Translations under genes and position numbers: made by a program | Shown here: positions 26,876 to 35,624 of the stretch, in pieces | How positions within the stretch are numbered: the stretch's first letter is position 1 | Layout: every line of letters starts with the position of its first letter | From: Nocardioides rubriscoriae | GTDB lineage: Bacteria; Actinomycetota; Actinomycetes; Propionibacteriales; Nocardioidaceae | Direction: 5' to 3' | Length of the DNA stretch: 64,000 nt | Assembly: GCF_008087085.1 (NCBI RefSeq) | Contig: NZ_VIYJ01000003.1 | Location: 124,001 to 188,000, forward strand | The notes under the pieces: generated by a model | What the model saw: only the letters and a program-made list of their open reading frames with translations | What the model was told of the DNA's origin: nothing | The model's database searches: none

Positions 26876-26968
26876 GGGGTCGAGCGTGCCAGGGTGGGGA
26901 CCGGCCCACCTCACCCACGCCGGGTGCGAGCCTGCGCGGCGGTCGATCCGCCGCTCTACCTTCGTGTC

Positions 26969-27709
26969 GTGAGGATTCGGGTCGGCACCTGGAACGTCCA
27001 GTACGCACGTGGGGTCGAGCGCAACGCGCACCGCAGGGCGTTGCTCGAGTCGCGTCGCGCTGACGTGTGGGTCCTGACCGAGACCCACGACGAGCTCGAT
27101 CTCTCCTCGACCCACCGGCCCGTGCACTCGTCGCAGCGGTACACCCGGGCCGGCGGGCGGTGGACGACGATCTGGTCGTCCTGGCCCGTGCTGGAGACGC
27201 TCGACGTCGGGGACCCCCATCGCTGCGTCGCTGTTCGCCTCGACGGTGGGTCGTCGGACGTCGTGGTCTACGGGACGGTGCTGCCGTGGCTCGGCGATGC
27301 AGGACCGGACCCGGACCGTCCGGCACGCGGTTGGTCGGAGTTCGCGCGTGTGACCCCGGTCCAGGCTGCCGAGTGACGCGCGCTGCGAGAGGGGTTCCCC
27401 GACGCCCTGCTGGTGGTCGCCGGTGACCTCAACCAGGACCTGCGGGGCCAGCACTACTACGGCTCGAAGGCCTGTCGCGAGATCCTCCGCTCAGGCCTGC
27501 GAAGCGCAGGTCTGGTGTGTCTCACGGGGACGGGCTCGTTCGGCGACGGGGAGCTCGACCACCCCCCGATCGACCACGTCTGTGCGTCGCCCGGCGCGGA
27601 CCGGACGCTGACGCACACCGTCGAGGGTTGGAACCGCGACGTCGACGGTCTGCGACTGAGCGACCACGGAGGCACCCTGGCGGAGATGGAGGTGAGACAC
27701 GCCCAGTAG
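26969..27709 (+). pseudogene. Endonuclease/exonuclease/phosphatase-family gene with in-frame TGA
   Basis: From the GTG at 26969 the frame shows EEP-family motifs: VGTWNVQYARGVERN (Asn), VLTETHDELD (catalytic Glu), then a TGA at 27374-27376 after TPVQAAE. The same frame continues directly as RALREGFPDALLVVAGDLNQ (GDLN motif) and ends with RLSDHGGTLAEMEVR (SDH motif) at 27709. The whole therefore covers one intact family fold of about 246 residues interrupted by a single stop, most simply TGG to TGA. A TACCTT hexamer lies 6 bp before the GTG. A sequencing error or real inactivation cannot be told apart here. Confidence 0.8.
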
Positions 27710-27724
27710 CCGTCCGTGCAGCCG

Positions 27725-28600
27725 CTAGCTGCCCGGCGGGAAGGTGCGGTCCAGGAACTCCACCTGGTGCCGCACGACGGCGTCGTGGCAGGGCTTGCCG
27801 GCGTAGACGTCGAAGTGGTCGCCGGGGTAGTGGCGGACCAGCGCCCGGGCGGCGAAGGCGGCCTTCATCGACGACTGCGGGGGAGCGCTGCGGTCGAAGT
27901 CGGCGACCTGCACCAGCGCCGGTGCGACGACGTCGCAGGCGACCTTGGCCGGGCGGTGCTTGCCGAGCTCGAGCCCGACGGTCGCGTCGATCTCGTTGAC
28001 CCACGTGGGCCCGGCGATGGCGAGGTAGTCCTCGAGGCAGCCGTCGAGGGTCAGTGCCCCGAGCTCGCCGGGGCGGGCCACGACAGGGATCATCCGAGTG
28101 CTCCCGACCTTGCTGCGGACGCCGAGCGCGGTGGTGCGGGCGATCGACCGGAGCGGGTGGTGCTGCAGCGCGAGGCGGCCGGCGGCCACGCCGTCGACGA
28201 GCGGGGTGAGGGCCACGACGGCGGCGATGTCGTCACGGCCGGCCGCCACCGCGAGCACGTGCCCGCCGGCGAGCGACACGCCCCAGAGCACGACCCGCGT
28301 GGGGTCGACGCCGGGCAGCTTGCGGGCGGCGTCGACGGCGGCGCGGTAGTCGTCCTGCTGGGATGCGACCGAGACGGTCTGGCGGGGGGTGCCGCCCGAG
28401 GCGCCGAAGCCGCGGTAGTCGAAGGCGAGCACGTGGTAGCCGGCCGCCGCCAGCGGTGCGGCGAACGCGGCCAGGCCGGAGTCCTTGGTGCCGGCGAGGC
28501 CGTGGGCCATCACGACGACCGGCCGGTCGGGTGCGCCGGCGAAGTGCCAGGCGTCGATCGTGTCGCCGCCGGAGAGGAAGGTCGTGGTCGTGGGGCTCAT
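27725..28600 (-). CDS. Alpha/beta hydrolase
   Basis: 291 residues from the ATG at 28600. Nucleophile elbow GVSLAGGHVLA with Ser; strand and oxyanion region VVVMAHGLAGTKDSGLAA; catalytic His likely in HYPGDHFDVYAG near the C-terminus. Residues about 50-75 (VLAFDYRGFGASGGTPRQ) match the dienelactone-hydrolase/acetylxylan-esterase-like group common beside Baeyer-Villiger or flavin monooxygenases. The start overlaps the TetR stop by 4 bp, making it the last gene of the FMO-TetR-hydrolase operon, where it could hydrolyse an ester made by the monooxygenase. Confidence 0.8.
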   Translation of the reverse strand: MSPTTTTFLSGGDTIDAWHFAGAPDRPVVVMAHGLAGTKDSGLAAFAAPLAAAGYHVLAFDYRGFGASGGTPRQTVSVASQQDDYRAAVDAARKLPGVDPTRVVLWGVSLAGGHVLAVAAGRDDIAAVVALTPLVDGVAAGRLALQHHPLRSIARTTALGVRSKVGSTRMIPVVARPGELGALTLDGCLEDYLAIAGPTWVNEIDATVGLELGKHRPAKVACDVVAPALVQVADFDRSAPPQSSMKAAFAARALVRHYPGDHFDVYAGKPCHDAVVRHQVEFLDRTFPPGS

Positions 28601-29169
28601 GCGTGGACTCCGTAGATCGAGCGGAGCCAGATCGACACGACGGTGTCGACCAGCTCGTCGCGGGTGAGGTCGCCGCCGAGCGCGAGGCGCTCGAGCATGC
28701 GGTCGTTGAGCTCGAGCAGCACCGAGGCCAGCGCGGCCGGGTTGTCGTGGCCGCCGGCGGCCTCGATGACCGTGGCCAGGTGGGGCACGAACGACTGACG
28801 GTCGGCGTCCCACAGCTCGCGCACGCTGGTGCTGGTGGCGCGCGCGTCGAGCATCGCGCGGAACAGGTGCTGGTGGCGCTCCCAGGCGCCGAACAGGCCG
28901 CGCACCATCGCCTCGACGCGCTCGGCCGGCTCGCCGTCGCCGTCGAGGAAGGCGGCCGCGGCGATCGACTCGTCGTACATCTCCTCCATCAGCGCGGCGG
29001 TCGCCTGCGCCTTGTTCTCGAAGTAGAAGTAGAACGCCGAGCGGGTCACCCCGGCGCGACGCGAGATGTCGGCGATGGTGATCGACTCCAGGCTCGACTC
29101 CTGCAGCTGCAGGTCGAGGGCCTCGAGCAGCGCCGTACGCCGGGCGTCGCCCTTGGTGTGTGCGCTCAC
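28597..29169 (-). CDS. TetR-family transcriptional regulator in the FMO operon
   Basis: 190 residues from a GTG overlapping the FMO stop by 4 bp. The helix-turn-helix is SITIADISRRAGVTRSAFYF at about 33-53, followed by YFENKAQATAALMEEMYDE. The arrangement resembles EthR-type regulators that sit beside a flavin monooxygenase and repress it. The probable operator is the TTGACGCGCGTCAA palindrome over the -35 of the operon promoter (30532-30545). The inducer is unknown. Confidence 0.85.
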   Translation of the reverse strand: MSAHTKGDARRTALLEALDLQLQESSLESITIADISRRAGVTRSAFYFYFENKAQATAALMEEMYDESIAAAAFLDGDGEPAERVEAMVRGLFGAWERHQHLFRAMLDARATSTSVRELWDADRQSFVPHLATVIEAAGGHDNPAALASVLLELNDRMLERLALGGDLTRDELVDTVVSIWLRSIYGVHA

Positions 29170-30509
29170 GCGTGGACCGCCCGGCGGCCGGTGCGCGCGA
29201 CCCCGGCGGGGAGCTCCTTGACCCGCAGGTCGTGCTCGTAAACGAAGTAGTCGAGCTGCTGGGTGTGCCGGGGACGGTCGAGCACGTGGCCGGTGTAGAG
29301 CTGCTGGTCGGCGTCGATCACGCGCTCCATCTCGGCCGGGTCGGGCAGCGTGTAGCGACCCACGGCGTAGGCCGCGAGTAGCCGGGCCTGGGCCTCGACG
29401 AACGGGAACAGCGTGGGCGTGGCCTGGGCGAAGCCCATGAAGACCAGGTCGTCGACGTCGGGCTTGAACATGCGCTTGAACAGACGGATGTGGTTGCCCG
29501 GAGCGCTGATGAAGCCAGGGTCGAAGAACGGGAACGTGATGTTGTAGCCGGTGGCGTAGACGATGACGTCGAACTCGCCGGACGTGCCGTCCTCGAAGTG
29601 GACGGTGCGCCCGTCGAGGCGGGCGACGTTGCCCTTGGGGGTGATGTCGCCGGAGCCGAGGCGCAGCGGCAGCTCGACCGACTGCGTGGGGTGGGCCTCG
29701 AAGAACTTGTGGTTGGCCTTGGGCAGGCCGTAGAGCTCGGGGTTGGAGCCGGTCATGAACTGCATCTTCTGGATCACCCAGCGCTGCCAGTGCAGTGGGA
29801 CGTGGGGCGAGGTGACGAAGTACTTGTCGGCCGGCAGGCCGTAGACGTACTTGGGCACGATCCAGGCGCTGCTGCGCGTGGAGAGGGTCACCTCGTTCTG
29901 CAGCGACTTGCTCGACAGCTCGACGGCGATGTCGGCGGCGCTGTTGCCGAGGCCGACGACCAGGATCCGCTTGCCGCTGAGGTCGTGCGGGGTCTGCGGG
30001 TCGATGTAGTGGTGGGAGTGGAACGACGTGCCGGTGAACTCGCCGGGGAACTGCGCCGTGCGGGGGTCCCAGTGGTGGCCGTTGGCGACGACGAGCAGGT
30101 CGAAGTGGCGTGTGGCTCCGCGCTGGTCGGTGATGTCCCACCCGCCCGCGGGGTCCTTGGCCGCGTGCTGGACGCCGTTCTCGAACTCGATGTGCTCGCG
30201 CAGCCCGAACGCGTCGCAGTAGGAGTCGAGGTAGGCCTTGATCTGGGTGTGGTGCGGGAAGTCTGGGTAGTCCTCGGGCATCGGGAAGTCCTTGAAGGAC
30301 AACCGGTGCTTGGAGGTGTCGATGTGCAGCGAGCGGTAGGCGCTGCTGTGGCCGTTGGGGTTGCCGAACGCCCAGTTGCCGCCGACCCGGTCGGAGGTCT
30401 CGAAGACCGTGAACGGCACGCCGTAGTCGGCGAGCATCTTGGCGGAGGTGAGCCCGCTGATGCCGGCACCGATGACGGCGACGGTCGGAGTTCGTGTGGT
30501 CTGGGTCAC
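29166..30509 (-). CDS. Flavin-containing monooxygenase
   Basis: 447 residues from a GTG at 30509. FAD motif VAVIGAGISGLTSAKMLADY, FMO fingerprint FTGTSFHSHHY (fits FXGXXXHXXXY), NADPH motif VVGLGNSAADIAVEL, and the ATGY motif VYATGYNITFPFFD. These enzymes add one oxygen to N, S or ketone carbons using NADPH and O2. First gene of a three-gene operon with a TetR and a hydrolase, which suggests oxidation followed by ester hydrolysis. The promoter directly upstream has TTGACG, 16 bp, TAGGCT and then 8 bp to the GTG. Confidence 0.9.
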   Translation of the reverse strand: MTQTTRTPTVAVIGAGISGLTSAKMLADYGVPFTVFETSDRVGGNWAFGNPNGHSSAYRSLHIDTSKHRLSFKDFPMPEDYPDFPHHTQIKAYLDSYCDAFGLREHIEFENGVQHAAKDPAGGWDITDQRGATRHFDLLVVANGHHWDPRTAQFPGEFTGTSFHSHHYIDPQTPHDLSGKRILVVGLGNSAADIAVELSSKSLQNEVTLSTRSSAWIVPKYVYGLPADKYFVTSPHVPLHWQRWVIQKMQFMTGSNPELYGLPKANHKFFEAHPTQSVELPLRLGSGDITPKGNVARLDGRTVHFEDGTSGEFDVIVYATGYNITFPFFDPGFISAPGNHIRLFKRMFKPDVDDLVFMGFAQATPTLFPFVEAQARLLAAYAVGRYTLPDPAEMERVIDADQQLYTGHVLDRPRHTQQLDYFVYEHDLRVKELPAGVARTGRRAVHA

Positions 30510-30517
30510 GAGCCACG

Positions 30518-30556
30518 AGCCTACGCATCAATTGACGCGCGTCAAGAACACGTTCT
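30518..30556 (-). promoter_or_regulatory. FMO operon promoter with two palindromes
   Basis: On the minus strand TTGACG (30545-30540), a 16-bp spacer and TAGGCT (30523-30518) precede the GTG at 30509 by 8 bp. A perfect 14-bp palindrome TTGACGCGCGTCAA (30532-30545) covers the -35. Adjacent to it AGAACACGTTCT (30546-30557) is a second palindrome resembling KstR-type sites. The region also serves the divergent RlmC-type gene at 30598. Confidence 0.7.
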
Positions 30557-30597
30557 AGTTTTCCCGGCCCTCGGTCGTCCGGCCTACGCTGGGCCAG

Positions 30598-31749
30598 GTG
30601 CAGTGTGGCTACTTCGACGCAGGACTCTGCGGCTCCTGCACCCAGCTGCTGACGCCGTACGACGACCAGCTGGCCGCCAAGGACGCCCACGCCCGCGCCG
30701 CGCTGGCCGGCCTGCCCGACAGCGACGCGCTCGTCTGGCTGCCGCCGGTGGCCAGCGCCGAAGCGGGGTTCCGCAACAAGGCCAAGATGGTGGTCGGGGG
30801 GTCGGTCGAGGCGCCGACGCTCGGCATCCTCGACACCGACGGCCGCGGGGTCGACCTGCGTGCGTGCGGGCTCTACTCGCCCGCGATGCACGCCCTGCTG
30901 CCGGCGCTGGCGCGCCTGGTCACCCACGCCGCGCTCACGCCGTACGACGTCCCCGCGCGTCGCGGCGAGCTCAAGCACGTCCTGGTGACCGAGTCGCCGG
31001 GCGGCGAGTTCCTCGTGCGCTGGGTGCTGCGGTCGACCGAGCCGCTGCCGCGGCTGCGCAAGCACCTGCCGGCGCTCCTGGCCGAGCACCCGGAGGTCGT
31101 GGTCGTCAGCGCCAACGTGCAGCCCGAGCACAAGGCGGTGCTCGAGGGACCCGACGAGGTCGTGCTCACCGAGCGCGAGACCCTCACGGTCGACGTCGAC
31201 GGCATCGGCCTGCACCTGGGGCCGCGCAGCTTCTTCCAGACCAACACCGCGGTGGCGGCTGCGCTGTACCGGCAGGCGCGGGCCTGGGCCGACCAGGCCG
31301 CTCCGGCGACCGTGCTCGACCTCTACTGCGGGGTCGGTGGCTTCGCCCTGCACCTCGCGGGCCCGGGTCGCCGCGTCCACGGTGTCGAGGTCAGCGACCA
31401 GGCGGTCGCGAGCGCCCGGACCACGGCCGCAGAGCTCGGGCTGGACGCGACCTTCGAGGTCGGCGACGCGACCGCAGCCCTGGGCGACGCCGAGCTGGTC
31501 GTGGTCAACCCGCCGCGGCGCGGCCTGGGACCCCAGCTGTGCGCGACGCTCGAGGCGTCACCGGCGACCACCCTGCTCTACTCGAGCTGCCACAGCGGGT
31601 CGCTCGCGCGCGACCTGGCCGAGCTGACCACGTGGACCCCGCGCGAGGCGCGCGTCCTCGACATGTTCCCCCACACCGGGCACTACGAGGTGCTCGTGCG
31701 GCTCGACCGGCTCGGCCGGTCTCAGACCGCGGTGGGCAGGGAGAAGTAG
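30598..31749 (+). CDS. RlmC/TrmA-type RNA (uracil-5-)-methyltransferase
   Basis: 383 residues from a GTG. The N-terminus carries Cys residues for a 4Fe-4S cluster (MQCGYFDAGLCGSCTQLL, a fourth in DLRACGLY). SAM-binding motif VLDLYCGVGGFALHLAG; catalytic motifs VVNPPRRGLG and LLYSSCHSGSLARDL with the nucleophilic Cys. Length and Cys spacing are closest to RlmC, which methylates U747 of 23S rRNA, but the exact uridine cannot be assigned. A TACGCT hexamer 7 bp before the GTG suggests leaderless transcription from the region shared with the FMO operon. Its 3' end overlaps the histidine-kinase gene by 28 bp. Confidence 0.85.
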   Translation: MQCGYFDAGLCGSCTQLLTPYDDQLAAKDAHARAALAGLPDSDALVWLPPVASAEAGFRNKAKMVVGGSVEAPTLGILDTDGRGVDLRACGLYSPAMHALLPALARLVTHAALTPYDVPARRGELKHVLVTESPGGEFLVRWVLRSTEPLPRLRKHLPALLAEHPEVVVVSANVQPEHKAVLEGPDEVVLTERETLTVDVDGIGLHLGPRSFFQTNTAVAAALYRQARAWADQAAPATVLDLYCGVGGFALHLAGPGRRVHGVEVSDQAVASARTTAAELGLDATFEVGDATAALGDAELVVVNPPRRGLGPQLCATLEASPATTLLYSSCHSGSLARDLAELTTWTPREARVLDMFPHTGHYEVLVRLDRLGRSQTAVGREK

Positions 31750-32963
31750 AACGACGCGCCGACGGACTTCTCGCCCTCGGCGCGCACCTGGCCGCCGTGC
31801 ATCTCCACGATGCGGGCGACCGAGGCCAGGCCCAGCCCGGTGCCGGGGAACTCGTCGGCGGAGTGCAGGCGCGACATCGGCCGGAAGAGCCGGTCGGCGT
31901 CCTCGGGGGAGAACCCGTCGCCGTTGTCGCGGACCACGAACGTGGTGAACGGGCCGCTCGGGCCGATGTGGGGCAGGTCGACGCTGCCGAGCCAGATCCG
32001 GGCCTGTGCCTTGTTGCCGGTGTACTTGACCGCGTTGCCGAGCAGGTTCTCGAGCATGAGCCCCGCGAGGACCGGGTCGACGACGGCGATGAGGTCGTCC
32101 TGGACGTCGATGTCGACGTCGCGGGTCGCGGCCGGGCCCGTGCGGTGGGCGACCAGGTCGTTGGCCACGCGTCGGGCCACGGCGCTCAGGTCGACGTACG
32201 ACGGCTCGATGACGCGCTGCGTGATCCGGTAGAGGGCGAGCATGGTGTCGATCTGCTCGGCCATCCGGCGCCCGGACGTGCCGATCGTGCGGGCGAAGAC
32301 GCGGGCCTTCTCGGACTCCTCGCGGCCGTCGTCGACGGCGTCCTCGAGGAGCTCGGCGTAGCCCAGCATCGCGCCGAGCGGGCTGCGCAGGTCGTGGGCG
32401 AGGGTGTGGATCGCCGCCTCGAGCTCGTCGGCGCGCTCGCTCAGCGAGTCGCGCTCGGCGCTGCGGCGCTCGATGGCGCCGCGCAGCTCGAGGTTCTCGA
32501 TGGCGACCGCGGCGCTGTTGGCGATCACCTGCAGCAGCCGGACCTCCTCGGCGTCCGCCGCGTGACCGCTGCCCCAGTAGGCGCCGAGGGCGCCGATCGG
32601 GTCGGTGTCGCGGATCGGCGCCATCGCCAGGCTCTTGACGAAGGTCGGGCGGTAGGCGTCGTGCGGGACCCGGTCGTCGACGTAGATGTCGGGGATCACC
32701 ACGGTCTGGCGGTGCCCCATCGCCCAGCCGCTGACGCAGGAGCCCGGCGGGAAGCGGCTGCCCTTCCACAGGGGGCTGACGGCGTCCTCGTCGGCGTAGT
32801 GGCAGTTGCCGTCCTCGCGCAGCACGAAGGTCGCGCCGTCGCAGCCCAGCGTGGTGCGGACGGCCTCGGTCACCACCTGGGTGACCTGGGCGAGGGTGCG
32901 AGCGCTCGAGAGTCGCTCGACGGTGTCGACGAGCGCGCAGGCGCTGGTCATGGTGCTGGGCAT
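31722..32963 (-). CDS. GAF-domain sensor histidine kinase, soluble
   Basis: 413 residues. The ATG at 32963 has AGGAGG 6 bp upstream; an upstream extension to 33047 would enter SelO. A GAF domain spans about 10-157 (with CDGATFVLRED and VIPDIYVDD), followed by a short coiled coil, a dimerisation helix with His190 in TLAHDLRSPLGAML, and an HATPase domain (ENLLGNAVKYTGN, VRDNGDGFSPEDADRLF, GTGLGLASV). There are no membrane segments, so it senses an internal signal. No response regulator lies beside it; the orphan regulators at 8-13 kb are distant candidates only. Confidence 0.85.
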   Translation of the reverse strand: MPSTMTSACALVDTVERLSSARTLAQVTQVVTEAVRTTLGCDGATFVLREDGNCHYADEDAVSPLWKGSRFPPGSCVSGWAMGHRQTVVIPDIYVDDRVPHDAYRPTFVKSLAMAPIRDTDPIGALGAYWGSGHAADAEEVRLLQVIANSAAVAIENLELRGAIERRSAERDSLSERADELEAAIHTLAHDLRSPLGAMLGYAELLEDAVDDGREESEKARVFARTIGTSGRRMAEQIDTMLALYRITQRVIEPSYVDLSAVARRVANDLVAHRTGPAATRDVDIDVQDDLIAVVDPVLAGLMLENLLGNAVKYTGNKAQARIWLGSVDLPHIGPSGPFTTFVVRDNGDGFSPEDADRLFRPMSRLHSADEFPGTGLGLASVARIVEMHGGQVRAEGEKSVGASFYFSLPTAV

Positions 32964-33008
32964 CTGCCGCCTCCTGCTGGCCCCACCGATGAGACCAACT
33001 CCTCCAGA

Positions 33009-33020
33009 GTACCTAGGTAC
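33009..33020. promoter_or_regulatory. Perfect 12-bp palindrome before the histidine kinase
   Basis: GTACCTAGGTAC overlaps the TAG stop of selO (33015-33013, minus strand) and lies 46 bp upstream of the kinase start codon. It may be an operator or part of a kinase promoter. No -35/-10 pair is convincing around it. Confidence 0.35.
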
Positions 33021-34467
33021 CGCAATAGGTGACGTACGATCCGGCACTTGCGGGCGCGGGCAGCGCGAAGCGGTCTAGACCCTGCGCCTGGCCGTACGGC
33101 GCGGTGACCGCCGCGAGCAGCGGGGCCAGCCGGCCGAGGTCGCCGTCGGTCGCCGCGGCCAGCGCCTCCTCGACGAGGTGGTTGCGCGGGATGCGCACCG
33201 GGTTGGTGCGCGCCATCAGCCCGAGGTCGGGGCCCAGGGCCTGCCACCGGGTGTGCCAGGCGTCGAAGGCGGCGACGTCGAGCACGTGGTCGCGCGCCGT
33301 GCCGTCGGCGAGCCGGACGAGGAAGGACGTGAGGTCGGGGGTCTCGGTCTGCAGGATCGTCAGGAAGTCGTCGACGACCGCCGCGTGCGCGGGGTCGTCC
33401 CCGACGAGGCCGAGCTTGGCGCGCCAGCCGGCGTCCCACGCGGCGGCGTACCGCGGTGCGAAGCCGCGCAGCGCGGTCGTGGCCATCGTGATGGCCGCGG
33501 CCTCGTCGTCGTGGAGCAGCGGGAGCAGGGCCTCGGCGAGCCGGGCGAGGTCCCACTCGGCGATCTGCGGCTGGTTGCCGTAGGCGTAGCGGCCGCCCTC
33601 GTCGATCGAGCTGAAGGTGGTGGCGGGGTCGAAGGCCTCGAGGAACGCGCACGGGCCGTAGTCGATGGTCTGGCCCGAGATCGTCACGTTGTCGGTGTTC
33701 ATCACGCCGTGCACGAACCCGACGAGCATCCACTGCGCCACCAGGTCGGCCTGGGCGGCGACGACGGCCTCGAACAGGGCGAGGGCCGGGTGGTCGGCGT
33801 CGGCCGCCTGCGGGTGGTGGCGGGTGGTGGCGTGCTCGACCAGGCGGGGCAGGAGGTCGGCGGGGCCCTCCTGGGCCAGGGCGCGGGCGTACTGGAACGA
33901 CCCGACCCGCAGGTGGCTGGCCGCGACCCGGGCCAGCACGGCGCCGGGCATCGCGGTCTCGCGCTGCACGGTGCGTCCGGTCGCGACGACGGCCAGCGCC
34001 CGGGTCGTGGGGATGCCGAGCGCGTGCATGGCCTCGCTGACGACGTACTCGCGCAGCATCGGCCCGACGACGGCGCGGCCGTCGCCACCGCGGGCGAAGG
34101 GGGTGCGGCCCGAGCCCTTGAGGTGGAGGTCGTGCAGGCGCCCCGCGGGATCGGTGAGCTCGCCGAGCAGCAGCGCCCGCCCGTCGCCGAGCCGGGGGGA
34201 GTAGCCGCCGAACTGGTGGCCGGCGTAGGCCTGCGCGACCGGCCGTGCGCCCTCGGGCAGCAGGTTGCCGACCAGGAACCGCACGCCGTCGTCGGTGCGC
34301 AGCCACTCGGGGTCGAGGCCCAGCTCGAGCGCCAGCGGCTGGTTGAGGACGAGCAGCCGGGGGTCGGGGGCCTCCTCGGCCTGCCAGTCGAGCGCCAGCT
34401 CGGGCAGGTCGTCGGCGAAGTGGTGGCTGAGGGTGACCGGCAGGGTGGCGGAGGTGGTCACGGTCAT
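33013..34467 (-). CDS. selO: Protein adenylyltransferase SelO (YdiU)
   Basis: 484 residues. Family landmarks: [86 protein letters not shown] (metal-binding Asn/Asp), and the C-terminal YCGT (consensus FCGT; SelO ends with a Cys, selenocysteine in eukaryotes). SelO transfers AMP to Ser/Thr/Tyr of partner proteins under oxidative stress. TAGCCT lies 7 bp upstream of the ATG (34480-34475). It is upstream of the histidine kinase on the same strand, with 49 bp between them. Confidence 0.93.
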   Translation of the reverse strand: MTVTTSATLPVTLSHHFADDLPELALDWQAEEAPDPRLLVLNQPLALELGLDPEWLRTDDGVRFLVGNLLPEGARPVAQAYAGHQFGGYSPRLGDGRALLLGELTDPAGRLHDLHLKGSGRTPFARGGDGRAVVGPMLREYVVSEAMHALGIPTTRALAVVATGRTVQRETAMPGAVLARVAASHLRVGSFQYARALAQEGPADLLPRLVEHATTRHHPQAADADHPALALFEAVVAAQADLVAQWMLVGFVHGVMNTDNVTISGQTIDYGPCAFLEAFDPATTFSSIDEGGRYAYGNQPQIAEWDLARLAEALLPLLHDDEAAAITMATTALRGFAPRYAAAWDAGWRAKLGLVGDDPAHAAVVDDFLTILQTETPDLTSFLVRLADGTARDHVLDVAAFDAWHTRWQALGPDLGLMARTNPVRIPRNHLVEEALAAATDGDLGRLAPLLAAVTAPYGQAQGLDRFALPAPASAGSYVTYCGT

Positions 34468-34492
34468 GGTGACGAGGCTACGTCGGGGCGGG

Positions 34493-35455
34493 TCAGCGGT
34501 CGGCGCGCACCCGGGCGACCAGGTCGGCGGCAGCGCCGTCCCAGGTCGGGTGCTCGAAGACGAACCCCGCCTCGAGCAGCCGCCCCGGCACGACGCGGCG
34601 GCTCTTGAGCAGCAGCTCGGGGTCGGAGCGCAGCGCCCACGCGCCCAGTCCGGCCATCCACCGCGTGGCCGGCAGCCCGGGTCGGCGCCCCCAGGCGCGG
34701 CGCAGCGTGCGCATCAGCTCACGCTGGGGGACGGGGTCCGGGGCGGCGAGGTTGACCGGGCCCTCGAGGTCGTCGCGCTCCAGCAGGAACAGCACGGCGC
34801 GGGCGAAGTCGTCGCCGTGGATCCACGACACGTGCTGGCGGCCACCGGCGACCGCCCCGCCGAGCCCGAGCCGCGCCAGCCACAGGAGGTAGTCCAGGAC
34901 GCTGCCTCGGTCGGGGCTCATCACCATCGCCGTACGCACGGCGACCCGGCGGGTGTGCGGCAGGTCGGCCTCGGCCTGCGCCGCCTCCCAGTGCCGGGCG
35001 ATCCGCACGCTGTACTCCCAGTAGAGCGGCACGTCGGGCTCGTCGCCGCCGATCTCGCCGGTGGCCTCGTCGTGCGCGGTCGTGCGGTGGGTGGCGTCGG
35101 CGTAGATCGTCGCGGTGCTCATCTGCAGCCACACCCGCGGCGGGCACTCGGCCTTCATGACGGCCTCGCCGACGACGCGGGTCGACCGGACCCGCGAGTC
35201 CATCATCTCGCGCAGGTGCTCGTCGGTGTAGCGGCAGCTCACGCTGCGCCCGGCCAGGTTGACCACCGCGTCGGCGCCGTCGACCTCGTCGGACCAGGCG
35301 CCGAGCGTCTGCCCGTCCCAGACCACGTGACGTACGCCGTCCTCGAGGGTCCGGGGGCTGCGGCTCAGGACCACCACCTCGTGGCCCTGCGCGACGAGCG
35401 CGCGGCGCAGCACGGCCCCGACGTGACCGGTCCCTCCCGGGATGACGACCTTCAT
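34493..35455 (-). CDS. TIGR01777-family epimerase (SDR39U1/DUF1731)
   Basis: 320 residues. Rossmann motif [20 protein letters not shown] at the N-terminus, the family motif [29 protein letters not shown], and the C-terminal DUF1731 segment [20 protein letters not shown]. An atypical SDR, NADP-binding, physiological substrate unknown; some relatives affect cell division in cyanobacteria. The promoter has TTGAAC, 16 bp, TAGGCT and 6 bp to the ATG, with a palindrome over the -35. Confidence 0.87.
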   Translation of the reverse strand: MKVVIPGGTGHVGAVLRRALVAQGHEVVVLSRSPRTLEDGVRHVVWDGQTLGAWSDEVDGADAVVNLAGRSVSCRYTDEHLREMMDSRVRSTRVVGEAVMKAECPPRVWLQMSTATIYADATHRTTAHDEATGEIGGDEPDVPLYWEYSVRIARHWEAAQAEADLPHTRRVAVRTAMVMSPDRGSVLDYLLWLARLGLGGAVAGGRQHVSWIHGDDFARAVLFLLERDDLEGPVNLAAPDPVPQRELMRTLRRAWGRRPGLPATRWMAGLGAWALRSDPELLLKSRRVVPGRLLEAGFVFEHPTWDGAAADLVARVRADR

Positions 35456-35461
35456 GGTGGG

Positions 35462-35492
35462 AGCCTACGCCCTATTTGAACTTGTTCAAATA
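35462..35492 (-). promoter_or_regulatory. Epimerase promoter with AT-rich palindromic operator
   Basis: TATTTGAAC/GTTCAAATA arms of 9 bp around TT (35473-35492) form a palindrome that also satisfies TNNAACNNGTTNNA. On the minus strand it supplies TTGAAC as -35, with TAGGCT (35467-35462) 16 bp further on and 6 bp before the ATG at 35455. The layout copies the FMO promoter at 30518. Confidence 0.7.
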
Positions 35493-35515
35493 TGAGTCGG
35501 CGTGGGTCGGCCGGG

Positions 35516-35587
35516 CTGTAACTCACTGTTACGTGCACTTCCCCACCGGTCTACGGGTGGGGAAGTGGATGTAACGGTGAGTTACAG
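35516..35587. repeat. 72-bp imperfect palindrome with composite architecture
   Basis: Arms of about 32 nt with three mismatches and a 7-bp apical loop (GGTCTAC, 35548-35554). The inner stem is CACTTCCCCACC / GGTGGGGAAGTG. Each outer arm itself contains GTAAC, five bases, GTTAC (35518-35532 and 35571-35585), so each end is a small palindrome. It starts 37 bp after the stop of the OYE gene (minus strand) and lies before the epimerase promoter. It may terminate transcription or be a small mobile palindromic element. Confidence 0.75.
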
Positions 35588-35624
35588 CGGGCTGGTGCAC
35601 CCCCCGGGGGGTCGCGGCACCACC

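Noticed and set aside
29490..33032. Long plus-strand frame antisense to the FMO gene, running through the RlmC-type gene and antisense to the kinase gene
   Set aside because: Crosses several real genes with clear motifs; low-complexity translation.
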